The notes: generated by a model not told the origin, from the sequence alone. A DNA stretch of 42,137 nucleotides from CAZYVA01 sp964650695 (GCA_964650695.1 CAZYVA010000006.1:1-42137), one strand, 5' to 3'. Counted from the first letter of the stretch, positions 24,298 through 33,147 are shown. A program made the numbers and translations.

Positions 24298-24375
24298 AAG
24301 AAAAGCCTCCTTACCTGGAAAGCTTGCGCCCTTCATTTCTATAAATATATGTAAGCAATCCAAAAAAAATACTAT

Positions 24376-24430
24376 GAAACTTGCCTTGTCAGGCCCGGTA
24401 GGGCATGAGGGCGAAAGAGCGATTTTTTTA
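24376..24430 (+). repeat. 55-bp repeat, left copy at assembly gap
   Basis: Identical over 55 bp to 24531-24585 on the other side of the gap. It contains a GCCC-GGTA-GGGC mini-hairpin and ends in GCGATTTTTTTA. It may be a true direct repeat, or the same locus present on two contig ends joined by a scaffold gap. Confidence 0.9.
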
Positions 24431-24530
24431 NNNNNNNNNNNNNNNNNNNNNNNNNNNNNNNNNNNNNNNNNNNNNNNNNNNNNNNNNNNNNNNNNNNNNN
24501 NNNNNNNNNNNNNNNNNNNNNNNNNNNNNN
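24431..24530. other. Assembly gap (100 N) between identical 55-bp flanks
   Basis: Exactly 100 N. The flanking 55-bp identity suggests either a collapsed tandem repeat or contig ends that overlap by an assembler k-mer. The rest of the 24298-24660 interval is intergenic: the start-side leader of the minus-strand gene on the left and the pth promoter on the right. No other gene is visible in it. Confidence 0.95.
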
Positions 24531-24585
24531 GAAACTTGCCTTGTCAGGCCCGGTAGGGCATGAGGGCGAAAGAGCGATTTTTTTA
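24531..24585 (+). repeat. 55-bp repeat, right copy at assembly gap
   Basis: Second identical copy of the 24376-24430 sequence. If the two copies are one locus, the pth promoter begins only 9 bp after it, and its T7 run could be the tail of a terminator for whatever lies in the gap. Confidence 0.9.
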
Positions 24586-24593
24586 TGTTTCCC

Positions 24594-24622
24594 GTGACAA
24601 AAAAGGTTTTATCCTGTAAAAT
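24594..24622 (+). promoter_or_regulatory. Probable sigma-A promoter of pth-mfd
   Basis: GTGACA (24594-24599) and TAAAAT (24617-24622), each five of six to consensus, are separated by 17 nt and lie about 40 bp before the pth start. This would initiate the pth-mfd transcript. Confidence 0.6.
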
Positions 24623-24669
24623 GAACAAGTTGACATGTAGGAAGCCTTCCTGGAAATGAGGTGTGGACG

Positions 24670-25254
24670 TTGTTTGTGATCGTCGGGCTTGGGAACCCAA
24701 CCCTAGTATACGAAGGGACAAGGCATAACGCGGGATTCTGTGTCATAGACCTTCTTTCGGAAAAATACCATATCCCTGTGGAGACTCATAAAAACCGCGC
24801 TTTGATTGGGAAGGGCATGGCCGGGGGGCGGAAAGTCATGCTGGCCAAGCCCCAGACTTATATGAATTTGAGCGGTGAGAGCATCCGGGGATTGATGGAT
24901 TATTTTAAATTCGACCCGGAGCGCGAGCTTTTGGTCATTTATGATGATATCGACCTGGACGTAGGGCAGCTCCGGATCCGGAAAAAAGGGAGCGCCGGGG
25001 GACACAACGGGATGAAGAATATGATCCTTCACCTGGGTACCAGCGCTTTTCCGCGGATCCGCATCGGGATCGGGAAAAAGCCGGAGCGGTATGATTTGAA
25101 GGATTATGTGCTCAGCCGTTTTTCCGGCGCGGAAAAGGAAATCATGAGGGAAGCCTATGCAAAGGCAGCCGAAGCGGCGGAGATGATTGTGGATGGGCGG
25201 ATAGAGGAAGCGATGAATACCTTCAATTGTAAAACGGTGGCAAAGGAGGCATAA
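24670..25254 (+). CDS. pth: Peptidyl-tRNA hydrolase Pth
   Basis: 194 aa from TTG at 24670. This start is supported by GAGGTG 5 nt upstream and by the resulting N-terminus MFVIVGLGNP, which matches the family; the GTG at 24661 would add three residues and lies within the ribosome binding site. The catalytic H19 is in TRHNAGF, and YDDIDLDVG and GSAGGHNGMKN complete the active site. Pth releases peptidyl-tRNAs that drop off stalled ribosomes. It is followed 5 bp later by mfd, the usual Firmicute pair. Confidence 0.97.
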   Translation: MFVIVGLGNPTLVYEGTRHNAGFCVIDLLSEKYHIPVETHKNRALIGKGMAGGRKVMLAKPQTYMNLSGESIRGLMDYFKFDPERELLVIYDDIDLDVGQLRIRKKGSAGGHNGMKNMILHLGTSAFPRIRIGIGKKPERYDLKDYVLSRFSGAEKEIMREAYAKAAEAAEMIVDGRIEEAMNTFNCKTVAKEA

Positions 25255-25259
25255 CCAGG

Positions 25260-28200
25260 ATGCAGGCTTTGACGAAGCCGTTGGAGGAACTGGCGGAGTT
25301 CGGGGAGATCCACCGGATCCGGAAAAAATCGGAAGGGATGATCGGCATCTCCGGGTGTGTCAGTTCCCAGAAAACACATATGATGTATGCGCTTAGCGAT
25401 GGCTGTTTTTATAAAGTCATCGTTTGTTGTGGTGAGTTAAAAGCAAAGGAAGTGTATGAAGAATACCGGATGCTTTGCGCGGATACCTGTCTTTATCCGG
25501 CGAAGGATTTGTTGTTTTACCAGGCGGATCTTCGGAGCCGGGAGCTGACCCGGCAAAGGACGGAGGTCCTGAAAGCCGTGGAAAGCGGGAATCCGGTCAC
25601 AGTTGTGACATGTATGGATGCGTTCCTGGATGAGATCCTTCCAAGAGACGTATGGCAGGAACGCTGTGTCACGATACAGATGGACTCGCTGCTGGACCTG
25701 GAGGGACTGGAGGAGGAGCTGGTTTCCCTTGGATACGGGCGCGAAGCACAAGTAGAAAATCCGGGGCAATTCGCGGTGCGCGGAGGGATCATTGATATTT
25801 TTCCCTTGACGGAGGAATACCCTGTCCGTATCGAGCTTTGGGGGGATGAGGTGGATTCCATCCGTTCGTTTGACACACAGTCGCAGCGGTCGATCGAAAA
25901 CCTGGGGAGGGTCCAGATCTACCCGGCATGTGAGGCGCCGGGGGAAGGGGAAAGGGGGGTTTCGTTCCTGGATTATTTCCCGGTGAAGGATACGATGTTG
26001 TTTTTGGATGAACCGGCGCGTCTGTTTGAGCTGGCCAGAGGGGTAGGGGAGGAATTCCTGGAAGCGAAGGAGCGCAGGGCTGCGGCGGGCTATGTGGTCG
26101 CGGAAGGGGAGACACGGCTTTTCTCGGAGCAAGAACTGCTGGATAAAATCAATGCGTACCCCAGTATCGGTTTTTCTTCGCTGGGGATTTGGCAAAAGGG
26201 GCTGAAGATGCGCGGGAGCGCACAGTTCCAGGCGAACAGTGTCAGCCCTTACAATAACAGCTTTGAACTCCTGACGAAGGATTTAAAACGTTATAAAAGG
26301 AATGGATACCGTGTCATTCTCCTTTCCGGGTCCAGGACCCGCGCGAAGCGGCTGGCGGAGGATTTCAGGGATTATAACCTCAGCAGCTTTTACAGCGAGG
26401 ACCTGGGCCGGGAGGTGCTGCCGGGGGAGCTGATGACAGCATACGGGTATGTGGCGGGCGGATATGAGTACCCGCTTTTGAAATTTGTGGTGATTGCGGA
26501 ATCAGATATTTTTGGAAAGAAAAAAAAGAAAAAGAAGCGCCGGCTTTATGAAGGGAGGAAGCTTCAGGACTTTGCGGAATTAAAGCCCGGCGATTATGTC
26601 ATCCATGAAAACCATGGGCTGGGCATTTACCAGGGGATCGAGAAGGTCGTGGTAGAGAAAGTGGTAAAGGACTATATGAAGATTTCCTATGCCGGCGGCA
26701 GCAATCTCTATATCCCAGCGACACAGTTGGATCTGATCCAGAAATATGCGGATGCGGACGCGAAAAAGCCGAGGCTGAATACCCTTGGGACAAAAGAATG
26801 GGCCCGGACAAAGAAGAAAGCCCAGGGAGCGGCACAGGAGGTCGCCAGGGATCTGGTGCAGCTTTACGCGGCAAGGCAGAGCAGGAAGGGATACCAGTAC
26901 GGGCCGGATACGGTCTGGCAGACGGAATTTGAGGAGCTGTTCCCGTTTGAGGAGACGGAGGATCAGCTTTTGGCGATCGAAGCTGTGAAGCGGGATATGG
27001 AAAGCGGGAAAATCATGGATCGGCTGATCTGTGGGGATGTAGGCTACGGGAAGACGGAGATTGCCATCCGTGCGGCATTTAAAGCGGTGCAGGAAAACAA
27101 GCAGGTTGTATATTTGGTCCCCACGACGATTTTAGCCCAGCAGCATTACCAGACGTTCATGCAGCGTATGAAGGATTTTCCGGTCCGGGTAGATCTGATG
27201 TGCCGCTTCCGAAGCGCCGCACAGCAGAAGCAGACCATCGTGGATCTGAAAAAAGGGCTGGTGGATATCGTGATTGGCACGCACCGGGTACTCAGCGATG
27301 ATATGGAGTTCAAGGATTTGGGGCTTCTGATCATTGACGAGGAACAGCGCTTTGGCGTGCGCCATAAGGAGAAGATCAAGAAGCTGAAAGAAACGGTGGA
27401 TGTCCTGACATTGACCGCGACCCCCATCCCGCGCACGCTCCATATGAGCCTGATCGGGATCCGGGACATGAGCGTGCTGGAAGAAGCCCCGGAAGACCGC
27501 CTTCCTATCCAGACCTATATCATGGAGTACCATGAAGAGATGGTGCGCGAAGCGATCGAGCGGGAGGTGCAGCGGCAGGGACAGGTTTATTATGTCTACA
27601 ACCACGTGGAAGATATCGTGGACGTGACGGCAAAACTGCAGAAACTGGTACCGGACGTCAGCGTTGCCTACGCCCACGGGCAGATGCGGGAGAGAGAGCT
27701 GGAAAACATCATGATCGATTTCATTAACGGGGAGATCGATGTGCTGGTCTCCACAACGATTATTGAAACCGGGCTGGATATCCCCAATGTCAATACGATC
27801 ATCATCCACGACGCAGACCGGTTGGGCCTTTCCCAGCTTTACCAGCTTCGGGGGAGGGTCGGGCGTTCCAGCCGGATGGCATACGCGTTTTTGTTCTACC
27901 GGAGGGATAAGAGGATCCATGAGGTGGCCCAAAAGCGCCTGGAAGCTATCCGGGAATTCACCGATTTGGGCTCCGGCATCAAGATCGCTATGCGGGACCT
28001 GGAAATCCGGGGGGCGGGGAACCTCCTGGGCGCCAGGCAGCACGGGCACATGGAGGCTGTGGGGTATGACTTGTATTGTAAAATGCTAAACGAAGCGGTG
28101 CGGTACCTGAAAGGTGAAGGGGACAAAGAGACCTATACAACGACGCTGGACGTGAATATGGACGCCTACATCCCCGACACTTATATTTCCAATGAGTACC

Positions 28201-28604
28201 AGAAACTGGATATTTATAAACGGATCGCTGCCATCACTTCCCAGGCGGAAGTGGAAGATATGACGGAGGAATTGACGGACCGGTACGGAGATTTGCCGAA
28301 GGAGGCCGGAACGCTTCTGCAGGCAGCGCTGTTGAAAGCTATGGCGCATGCGTGTTATGTGACGGCGGTTGAACAGAAAGGGCCGAACATCCGTTTTTCC
28401 ATGTTTGCAAAAGCAAAACTGGATCCGTCCGGCATCCCAAAGCTGTTGGAAGCCTACAACGGCGACCTTGTATTCCGGCCGGACACGCAGGACCCGGCGT
28501 TTGTTTACCGGCAGAGGAAACGCAGGAAAGATGAGAAGGAAAAGCCCCCTTTGGAAGTTGTAAAAAATGTGTTAATTGCGATTAAGGGATTGATTGACGA
28601 TTAA
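25260..28604 (+). CDS. mfd: Transcription-repair coupling factor Mfd
   Basis: 1114 aa. Order of domains: UvrB-homology module (1-about 400), a basic linker (poly-Lys, residues 420-427), RNA-polymerase interaction domain (KPGDYVIHENHGLGIYQG near 443), RecG-like SF2 translocase with Walker A GDVGYGKT (K598) and the D693-E-E-Q box, and the C-terminal TRCF domain. Mfd pushes stalled RNA polymerase off lesions and recruits UvrA. AGGAGG overlapping the end of pth gives a start at 25260. An A8 run in the linker contains the heptamer A-AAA-AAG in the reading frame. Confidence 0.98.
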   Translation: MQALTKPLEELAEFGEIHRIRKKSEGMIGISGCVSSQKTHMMYALSDGCFYKVIVCCGELKAKEVYEEYRMLCADTCLYPAKDLLFYQADLRSRELTRQRTEVLKAVESGNPVTVVTCMDAFLDEILPRDVWQERCVTIQMDSLLDLEGLEEELVSLGYGREAQVENPGQFAVRGGIIDIFPLTEEYPVRIELWGDEVDSIRSFDTQSQRSIENLGRVQIYPACEAPGEGERGVSFLDYFPVKDTMLFLDEPARLFELARGVGEEFLEAKERRAAAGYVVAEGETRLFSEQELLDKINAYPSIGFSSLGIWQKGLKMRGSAQFQANSVSPYNNSFELLTKDLKRYKRNGYRVILLSGSRTRAKRLAEDFRDYNLSSFYSEDLGREVLPGELMTAYGYVAGGYEYPLLKFVVIAESDIFGKKKKKKKRRLYEGRKLQDFAELKPGDYVIHENHGLGIYQGIEKVVVEKVVKDYMKISYAGGSNLYIPATQLDLIQKYADADAKKPRLNTLGTKEWARTKKKAQGAAQEVARDLVQLYAARQSRKGYQYGPDTVWQTEFEELFPFEETEDQLLAIEAVKRDMESGKIMDRLICGDVGYGKTEIAIRAAFKAVQENKQVVYLVPTTILAQQHYQTFMQRMKDFPVRVDLMCRFRSAAQQKQTIVDLKKGLVDIVIGTHRVLSDDMEFKDLGLLIIDEEQRFGVRHKEKIKKLKETVDVLTLTATPIPRTLHMSLIGIRDMSVLEEAPEDRLPIQTYIMEYHEEMVREAIEREVQRQGQVYYVYNHVEDIVDVTAKLQKLVPDVSVAYAHGQMRERELENIMIDFINGEIDVLVSTTIIETGLDIPNVNTIIIHDADRLGLSQLYQLRGRVGRSSRMAYAFLFYRRDKRIHEVAQKRLEAIREFTDLGSGIKIAMRDLEIRGAGNLLGARQHGHMEAVGYDLYCKMLNEAVRYLKGEGDKETYTTTLDVNMDAYIPDTYISNEYQKLDIYKRIAAITSQAEVEDMTEELTDRYGDLPKEAGTLLQAALLKAMAHACYVTAVEQKGPNIRFSMFAKAKLDPSGIPKLLEAYNGDLVFRPDTQDPAFVYRQRKRRKDEKEKPPLEVVKNVLIAIKGLIDD

Positions 28605-28618
28605 AAAAAAGGTATACT
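28590..28618 (+). promoter_or_regulatory. Sigma-A promoter of the foldase/pyrH group
   Basis: TTGATT (28590-28595) and TATACT (28613-28618) are 17 nt apart, overlapping the last codons of mfd, about 34 bp before the lipoprotein ATG. A second -35 candidate, TTGACG at 28594, is spaced too closely. Confidence 0.65.
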
Positions 28619-28651
28619 ATACGCGTTAAGAACATCAGGAGGACAAAAAGG

Positions 28652-29902
28652 ATGAAGGGAAAAATGCTGGCAGCCACGGCAGCCATTATGCTCACGGCAG
28701 GGCTCCTTGGAGGATGCGGTTCTTTGAAGGAGGACGATGTCATTGTAAAAGTGAACGATACGGAAATCAGCGTGGGTGTGGCGAATTTTTACGCGAGATA
28801 CGTACAGGCGGAGTATGAGACTTATTACAAAGCGTATTTCGGGGATGATATGTGGACGAGCGAGGCGGAAGAAGGGAAGACCTATGAAGAGACGGTCAAG
28901 GATTCCGTCATGGAGACATTGGAAAAGGTAGTCCTGATGGAGCAGCATATGGGGGATTATGACGTATCGATCTCAGATAAGGAGCAGGAAGTCATCGATA
29001 ATACCGCGGATGCTTTTGAGGAGAAGAACCCGGAAGAAGACAGGGATAAGGTCATGGGGAGCAAAGACACGGTGAAGCGTGTGCTCACGCTCCTTGCCGT
29101 CCAGCAGAAGATGACGGACGCGATCGAGGAAGGCGCGGATACGGAAGTTTCCGATGAGGAAGCGGCGCAGAAGAGTATGGATTATGTTGTTTTTTCCTAT
29201 GAAAAGGAAGAGAGCGAAGATACAGAGGACGAAGATACTGGGGAAGAAGAGACCGATGCTGCCGAAGATACCGGGGAAATGACGGATGAGGAGAAAGCTG
29301 AGGTCAAAAAGCAGGCGGAAGCATTCCAGGCGAAAGTGAAGAAGGCCCCGGATACTTTCAGCGACGCCGCGTCGGAGAGCGGCCTGGAGGCGGAGACGGT
29401 GACGTTCGACGCAGAAAGCACGGATCCCAATGAAGATTTGACGGCGGCGGCGGATGCACTGAAGGAAGGGGAAGTGACCGACGTGGTTGAGACGGACGAT
29501 GGCTGCTATGTGGCAGTTGTCACCAGCCTTTTGGACCGTGACGCGACAGACGAGAAAAAAGAGGAGATCGTGGAGGAACGCAAGAACGACCTTCTGGATG
29601 AGACGCTTGAGGAGTGGATGGACGCGGCGACGATCGACTTGGACAAGAAAGCGTGGAATAAGATCGATTTTACCGAGCTTCAGGTGACGATGAAGCAGGA
29701 AGAGGAAGATACTGCGGACGAGGAGGAAGCGGCAGAAACGGATGAGTCCGGGACGGCGGAAGAAGAGACAGACGAGACCGGGACGATAGAAGAAGGAACA
29801 GAGTCTGGGACGGCAGCAGAGGCAACAGACGGGACTTCGGACGGGACAGAAGGAGCGGATGATACAGCCGGGGATGCAGATGCGGCAGAGGAAGAAAAGT
29901 AA
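28652..29902 (+). CDS. PrsA/SurA-like peptidyl-prolyl isomerase lipoprotein with acidic tail
   Basis: 416 aa. A lipoprotein signal peptide ends in the lipobox LLGGC (Cys near residue 22). The N-terminal SurA-like helical part is followed by a parvulin-like region (about 175-300: MDYVVFSYE, then ALKEGEVTDVVETDDGCYVAVV). An acidic insertion of about 30 residues interrupts the parvulin-like domain near 190-220. The last 65 residues are almost entirely Glu, Asp, Thr, Ala and Gly. The protein would sit on the outer face of the membrane and help exported proteins fold. AGGAGG precedes the ATG. Whether the isomerase site is active cannot be judged by eye. Confidence 0.82.
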   Translation: MKGKMLAATAAIMLTAGLLGGCGSLKEDDVIVKVNDTEISVGVANFYARYVQAEYETYYKAYFGDDMWTSEAEEGKTYEETVKDSVMETLEKVVLMEQHMGDYDVSISDKEQEVIDNTADAFEEKNPEEDRDKVMGSKDTVKRVLTLLAVQQKMTDAIEEGADTEVSDEEAAQKSMDYVVFSYEKEESEDTEDEDTGEEETDAAEDTGEMTDEEKAEVKKQAEAFQAKVKKAPDTFSDAASESGLEAETVTFDAESTDPNEDLTAAADALKEGEVTDVVETDDGCYVAVVTSLLDRDATDEKKEEIVEERKNDLLDETLEEWMDAATIDLDKKAWNKIDFTELQVTMKQEEEDTADEEEAAETDESGTAEEETDETGTIEEGTESGTAAEATDGTSDGTEGADDTAGDADAAEEEK

Positions 29903-29974
29903 AGGACAGGAAGAATCTGTTCCAGGACAGCTTCCGGGAAATGGGCTAGATGGAAAAGAGAGGACTTGGGACAC

Positions 29975-30673
29975 ATGAAGAGGGTATTGTTGAAGCTGAG
30001 CGGGGAGGCGCTTGCCGGAGAGAAAAAGACGGGATTTGACGAGGAAACCTGCATGGGCGTGGCGGCGCAGGTGAAAAAACTTGTGGATGGCGGCATCCAG
30101 ACAGCGATCGTGACCGGCGGCGGGAATTTCTGGAGAGGAAGGACCAGCGGGGCAATTGACCGGGTGCGGGCAGACCAGATCGGGATGCTGGCGACTGTGA
30201 TGAATGGTATTTATGTTTCTGGTATTTTCCGGTCTGCGGGGATGAGGACGGAAGTATTCACCCCGTTTGCCTGTGGCGCGTTCACTTCGCTGTTTTCCAG
30301 GGATGCGGCGGTGGAAGCGCTGGAGGAAGGGAAGGTTGTCTTTTTCGCGGGCGGGACGGGCCATCCGTACTTTTCAACCGATACCGGGGCGGTGCTTCGG
30401 GCGGTTGAGATCGAGGCGGATGCGATGCTCCTGGCAAAAGCAGTTGACGGGATCTACGACAGCGACCCGAAGGTGAATCCACATGCAGTGAAATATGACG
30501 AGATCTCCATCCGGGAGATGATTGACCGGCGGCTGCTGGCGGTGGACCTGACGGCCTCTATCCTCTGCCTGGAAAACAGGATGCCGATGCTGGTATTTGG
30601 GCTGGATGAGGAAGACAGCATCGTAAATACGATGTCGGGGCACGCATTTACGGGAACAAAAGTAACAGTATGA
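29975..30673 (+). CDS. pyrH: UMP kinase PyrH
   Basis: 232 aa, amino-acid-kinase fold. KRVLLKLSGEAL at the N-terminus, GGGNFWRG, DQIGMLATVMN, GTGHPYFSTDT and the DGIYDSDPK loop match bacterial UMP kinases. It makes UDP for RNA, DNA and UDP-sugar synthesis and is often GTP-activated and UTP-inhibited. The ATG at 29975 follows GAGAGG; an in-frame TTG at 29966 would add three residues. rpsB and tsf, which precede pyrH in many Firmicutes, are not here; a lipoprotein foldase gene is. Confidence 0.97.
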   Translation: MKRVLLKLSGEALAGEKKTGFDEETCMGVAAQVKKLVDGGIQTAIVTGGGNFWRGRTSGAIDRVRADQIGMLATVMNGIYVSGIFRSAGMRTEVFTPFACGAFTSLFSRDAAVEALEEGKVVFFAGGTGHPYFSTDTGAVLRAVEIEADAMLLAKAVDGIYDSDPKVNPHAVKYDEISIREMIDRRLLAVDLTASILCLENRMPMLVFGLDEEDSIVNTMSGHAFTGTKVTV

Positions 30674-30740
30674 AAAGAGTCCCGCAAAACACCGAAAAGC
30701 AGCCATTTTTCGCAGAAAAATGAACGGATTCGAGGTGCTT

Positions 30741-30784
30741 TGGGATTGCGGGAGTGCGATAGCACGGCGCAATCTGTAGTCCCA
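30741..30784 (+). other. Nested hairpin between pyrH and frr
   Basis: GATTGCG (30744-30750) pairs with CGCAATC (30768-30774), enclosing a second stem GTGC-GATA-GCAC (30754-30765); TGG/CCA at the edges may extend it. It has no T-run, so it is not an intrinsic terminator. It may set the relative mRNA levels of pyrH and frr or be a remnant of a dispersed repeat. The rest of the 172-bp gap shows nothing else. Confidence 0.5.
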
Positions 30785-30845
30785 GCTTATTTGCCGGGGA
30801 ACTCATCATCATGAAAAAATCAAGGATGTGAAGGAGAGAAGGAGC

Positions 30846-31397
30846 ATGCATGAAAAAGTAAAACCCTACGAAGAAAAAATGAAGAAAACACTGGCAAACC
30901 TGGACAGTGAGCTTGGGGCTGTCCGCGCCGGCAGGGCCAACCCCAACGTCCTGAACCGGATCATGGTGGATTATTACGGGACGCCAACCCCGATCCAGCA
31001 GGTGGGGAACGTTTCGGTACCGGAGCCTCGGATGCTGCTTATCCAGCCGTGGGACAAGAGCGTGCTGCACGCGGTTGAGAAAGCCATCCAGGTTTCCGAC
31101 CTGGGCATCAACCCGACCAACGATGGATCGGTGATCCGCCTTGTGTTCCCGGAGCTTACCGAGGAACGCAGGAAAGACCTGGTCAAAGATGTGAAGAAAA
31201 AAGGCGAGGGCGCGAAGGTCGCTATCCGCAATATCCGCCGGGATGGGAACGATGCCTTTAAAAAGCTGAAAGGCACGGATGTTTCCGAGGATGCGATCAA
31301 GGATATGGAAAACGACATCCAGAAACTCACCGACAAGTATATCAAAGAGGTAGACAAAGCGGTAGAAGTGAAGGCGAAGGAAATCATGACGGTATAA
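30846..31397 (+). CDS. frr: Ribosome recycling factor Frr
   Basis: 183 aa, close to the family's 185. The segments LRAGRANP-like (AVRAGRANPNVLNRI), YYGTPTPIQQVGNVSVPEPR and the C-terminal helix with KYIKEVDKAVEVKAKEIM are diagnostic. With EF-G it splits post-termination ribosomes. The ATG at 30846 has AGGAG 9 nt upstream; an in-frame GTG at 30828 would add six residues. pyrH-frr-uppS-cdsA order is conserved across bacteria. Confidence 0.97.
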   Translation: MHEKVKPYEEKMKKTLANLDSELGAVRAGRANPNVLNRIMVDYYGTPTPIQQVGNVSVPEPRMLLIQPWDKSVLHAVEKAIQVSDLGINPTNDGSVIRLVFPELTEERRKDLVKDVKKKGEGAKVAIRNIRRDGNDAFKKLKGTDVSEDAIKDMENDIQKLTDKYIKEVDKAVEVKAKEIMTV

Positions 31398-31531
31398 GAG
31401 GAAGATCGCAGTCCAGGGTGTCTGGGCTGTCAGGGACTGTAGGAAAATCACCTGTCCAGGTCATTTACCTACAGTTTCTTATGTTTACCGGAGGCCGTCG
31501 CTGTGGAGGGCAACGGGGGAAGGGGGAAACC

Positions 31532-32230
31532 ATGGACGTACCGCAGCATGTGGCGATCATTTTGGATGGGAACGGAAGATGGGCGAAAGCCAGAGGGATG
31601 CCGCGCAATTACGGGCATGCGCAGGGCAGTAAGAATGTCGAGGCAATCTGTGAGGAAGCATGGCGTATGGGGATCAAGTACCTGACGGTGTATGCGTTCT
31701 CTACAGAGAATTGGGGCCGCCCGAAGGAAGAAGTGGACGCATTGATGAAGCTTCTCCGGAACTACATGAAGACTTGCCTGAAAACGGCGGCGAAAAATGA
31801 TATGAAAGTCCGGGTCATCGGCGATATCTCCCGTCTGGATGAGGATCTGCGTATCCGCATCGGGGAACTGGAGCAGGCGACAAGGGAGAACGGGGGACTG
31901 AATTTCACGGTTGCCATCAACTATGGAAGCAGGGATGAGATCACGCGGACGCTCAGGACGATCGCGGAGCATGTCAGGCGGGGCGAACTTGCGGTGGATG
32001 AGATCGATGAGGCGTTGATTTCATCCTGCCTTGACACCGGGGGACTCCCGGATCCCGATCTGTTGATCCGCACAAGCGGGGAACTGCGCCTTTCCAATTT
32101 CCTCTTGTGGCAGCTTGCTTATACGGAGTTTTATTTCACGGATGTCCCATGGCCGGATTTTTCCAAAGAGGAGTTAGTAAAGGCGATAGAAGAATATCAC
32201 GTCAGGCAGCGGAGGTACGGCGGCGTATAG
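31532..32230 (+). CDS. uppS: Undecaprenyl diphosphate synthase UppS
   Basis: 232 aa. The catalytic D12 is in the H-V-A-I-I-L-D-G-N-G-R-W motif; YAFSTENWGRPKEEV and the C-terminal RTSGELRLSNFLLWQLAYTEFYF-type signature are present. It makes the C55 lipid carrier needed by MraY. I start it at ATG 31532, just after GGGGGAAGGGGG, because the protein then begins at the family's N-terminus. The frame is open back to 31418 without family resemblance. Confidence 0.97.
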   Translation: MDVPQHVAIILDGNGRWAKARGMPRNYGHAQGSKNVEAICEEAWRMGIKYLTVYAFSTENWGRPKEEVDALMKLLRNYMKTCLKTAAKNDMKVRVIGDISRLDEDLRIRIGELEQATRENGGLNFTVAINYGSRDEITRTLRTIAEHVRRGELAVDEIDEALISSCLDTGGLPDPDLLIRTSGELRLSNFLLWQLAYTEFYFTDVPWPDFSKEELVKAIEEYHVRQRRYGGV

Positions 32231-32286
32231 AAAGGGGCGGGGACCCTGGCGATGGAGATCAAAAACTGGGAAAGAAGGTGTGACCG

Positions 32287-33084
32287 GTGTTTAGGACACG
32301 TCTGTTAAGCGGGATTGTGCTTGTAATCGCTATGATTGCTGCGGTAGGGCATGGCGGTATCGTGTTATTTGGCGCATTGGCTGCCATCAGCCTGATTGGA
32401 ATGTCGGAGCTTTACCATGTGGCCGGGGTGAAGAATTGTATGTTGGGCTTCATCGGGTATTTCGCGGCTGTCTGCTATTACTATTTGCTTTATATTTCCA
32501 GGATGGAATGGATGGCCATGCTGTCGGTCTTGTTTCTGATGGCGGTCATGGCGGTTTATGTCTTTTCGTTCCCCACGTTCCGCGCGGAACAGGTCATGGC
32601 GGTTTATTTTGGCTTGTTTTACGTGGCTGTCATGCTTTCCTATGTCTACCAGACGAGGCAGCTTCCAGGCGGCGGCATGGTGGTGTGGCTGATATTTTTA
32701 AGCTCCTGGGGATGTGATACATGCGCATATTGTGTAGGAGTCCTCATCGGGAAGCACAAGATGGCGCCCAAACTCAGCCCGAACAAATCCGTCGAAGGCG
32801 CCATCGGCGGGATACTGGGCGCAGCCCTTCTGGGGGCTGTCTTTGCTGTTTGCATGAACCGCTGGGCGGGGGCTGGCGGTCCGCCGTTGTTTTACGCCAT
32901 TATCTGCGGCTTGGGCGGGGTCATCTCCCAAATCGGGGATCTGGCTGCCTCCGCCATCAAGCGCAGCTACGGGATCAAGGACTACGGGAAACTGATCCCC
33001 GGCCATGGCGGGATACTGGACCGTTTTGACAGTGTGATCTTTACCGCGCCTGCCATCTATTACCTGGGCCTGTTTTTGTTGTGA
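32287..33084 (+). CDS. cdsA: Phosphatidate cytidylyltransferase CdsA
   Basis: 265 aa integral membrane protein with about 7-8 helices. The signature near the C-terminus, GDLAASAIKR...KDYGKLIPGHGGILDRFDS, is the CTP-binding motif of CDP-diacylglycerol synthases. It makes CDP-diacylglycerol for phosphatidylglycerol and hence for the cardiolipin synthase encoded at 12.5 kb. The start is GTG at 32287 after GAAGGTG. It follows uppS by 56 bp. Confidence 0.95.
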   Translation: MFRTRLLSGIVLVIAMIAAVGHGGIVLFGALAAISLIGMSELYHVAGVKNCMLGFIGYFAAVCYYYLLYISRMEWMAMLSVLFLMAVMAVYVFSFPTFRAEQVMAVYFGLFYVAVMLSYVYQTRQLPGGGMVVWLIFLSSWGCDTCAYCVGVLIGKHKMAPKLSPNKSVEGAIGGILGAALLGAVFAVCMNRWAGAGGPPLFYAIICGLGGVISQIGDLAASAIKRSYGIKDYGKLIPGHGGILDRFDSVIFTAPAIYYLGLFLL

Positions 33085-33122
33085 AATCAGGCAGGGCCCT
33101 GCCGGGTTCCTATTCACAGTCA

Positions 33123-33147
33123 GGGATGCCCGTTTACGGGGCATTCC
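33123..33147 (+). other. Hairpin between cdsA and dxr
   Basis: GGGATGCCC (33123-33131) pairs with GGGCATTCC (33139-33147, one G-T pair). No T-run follows. It may be a processing or stability hairpin in the 159-bp cdsA-dxr gap, where no promoter is evident. Confidence 0.4.

Noticed and set aside
24661..24669. GTG at 24661 as the start of pth
   Set aside because: It lies within the GAGGTG ribosome binding site; TTG at 24670 gives the family N-terminus and correct spacing.
31418..31531. N-terminal extension of UppS
   Set aside because: No similarity to UppS and a much better ribosome binding site before the ATG at 31532.
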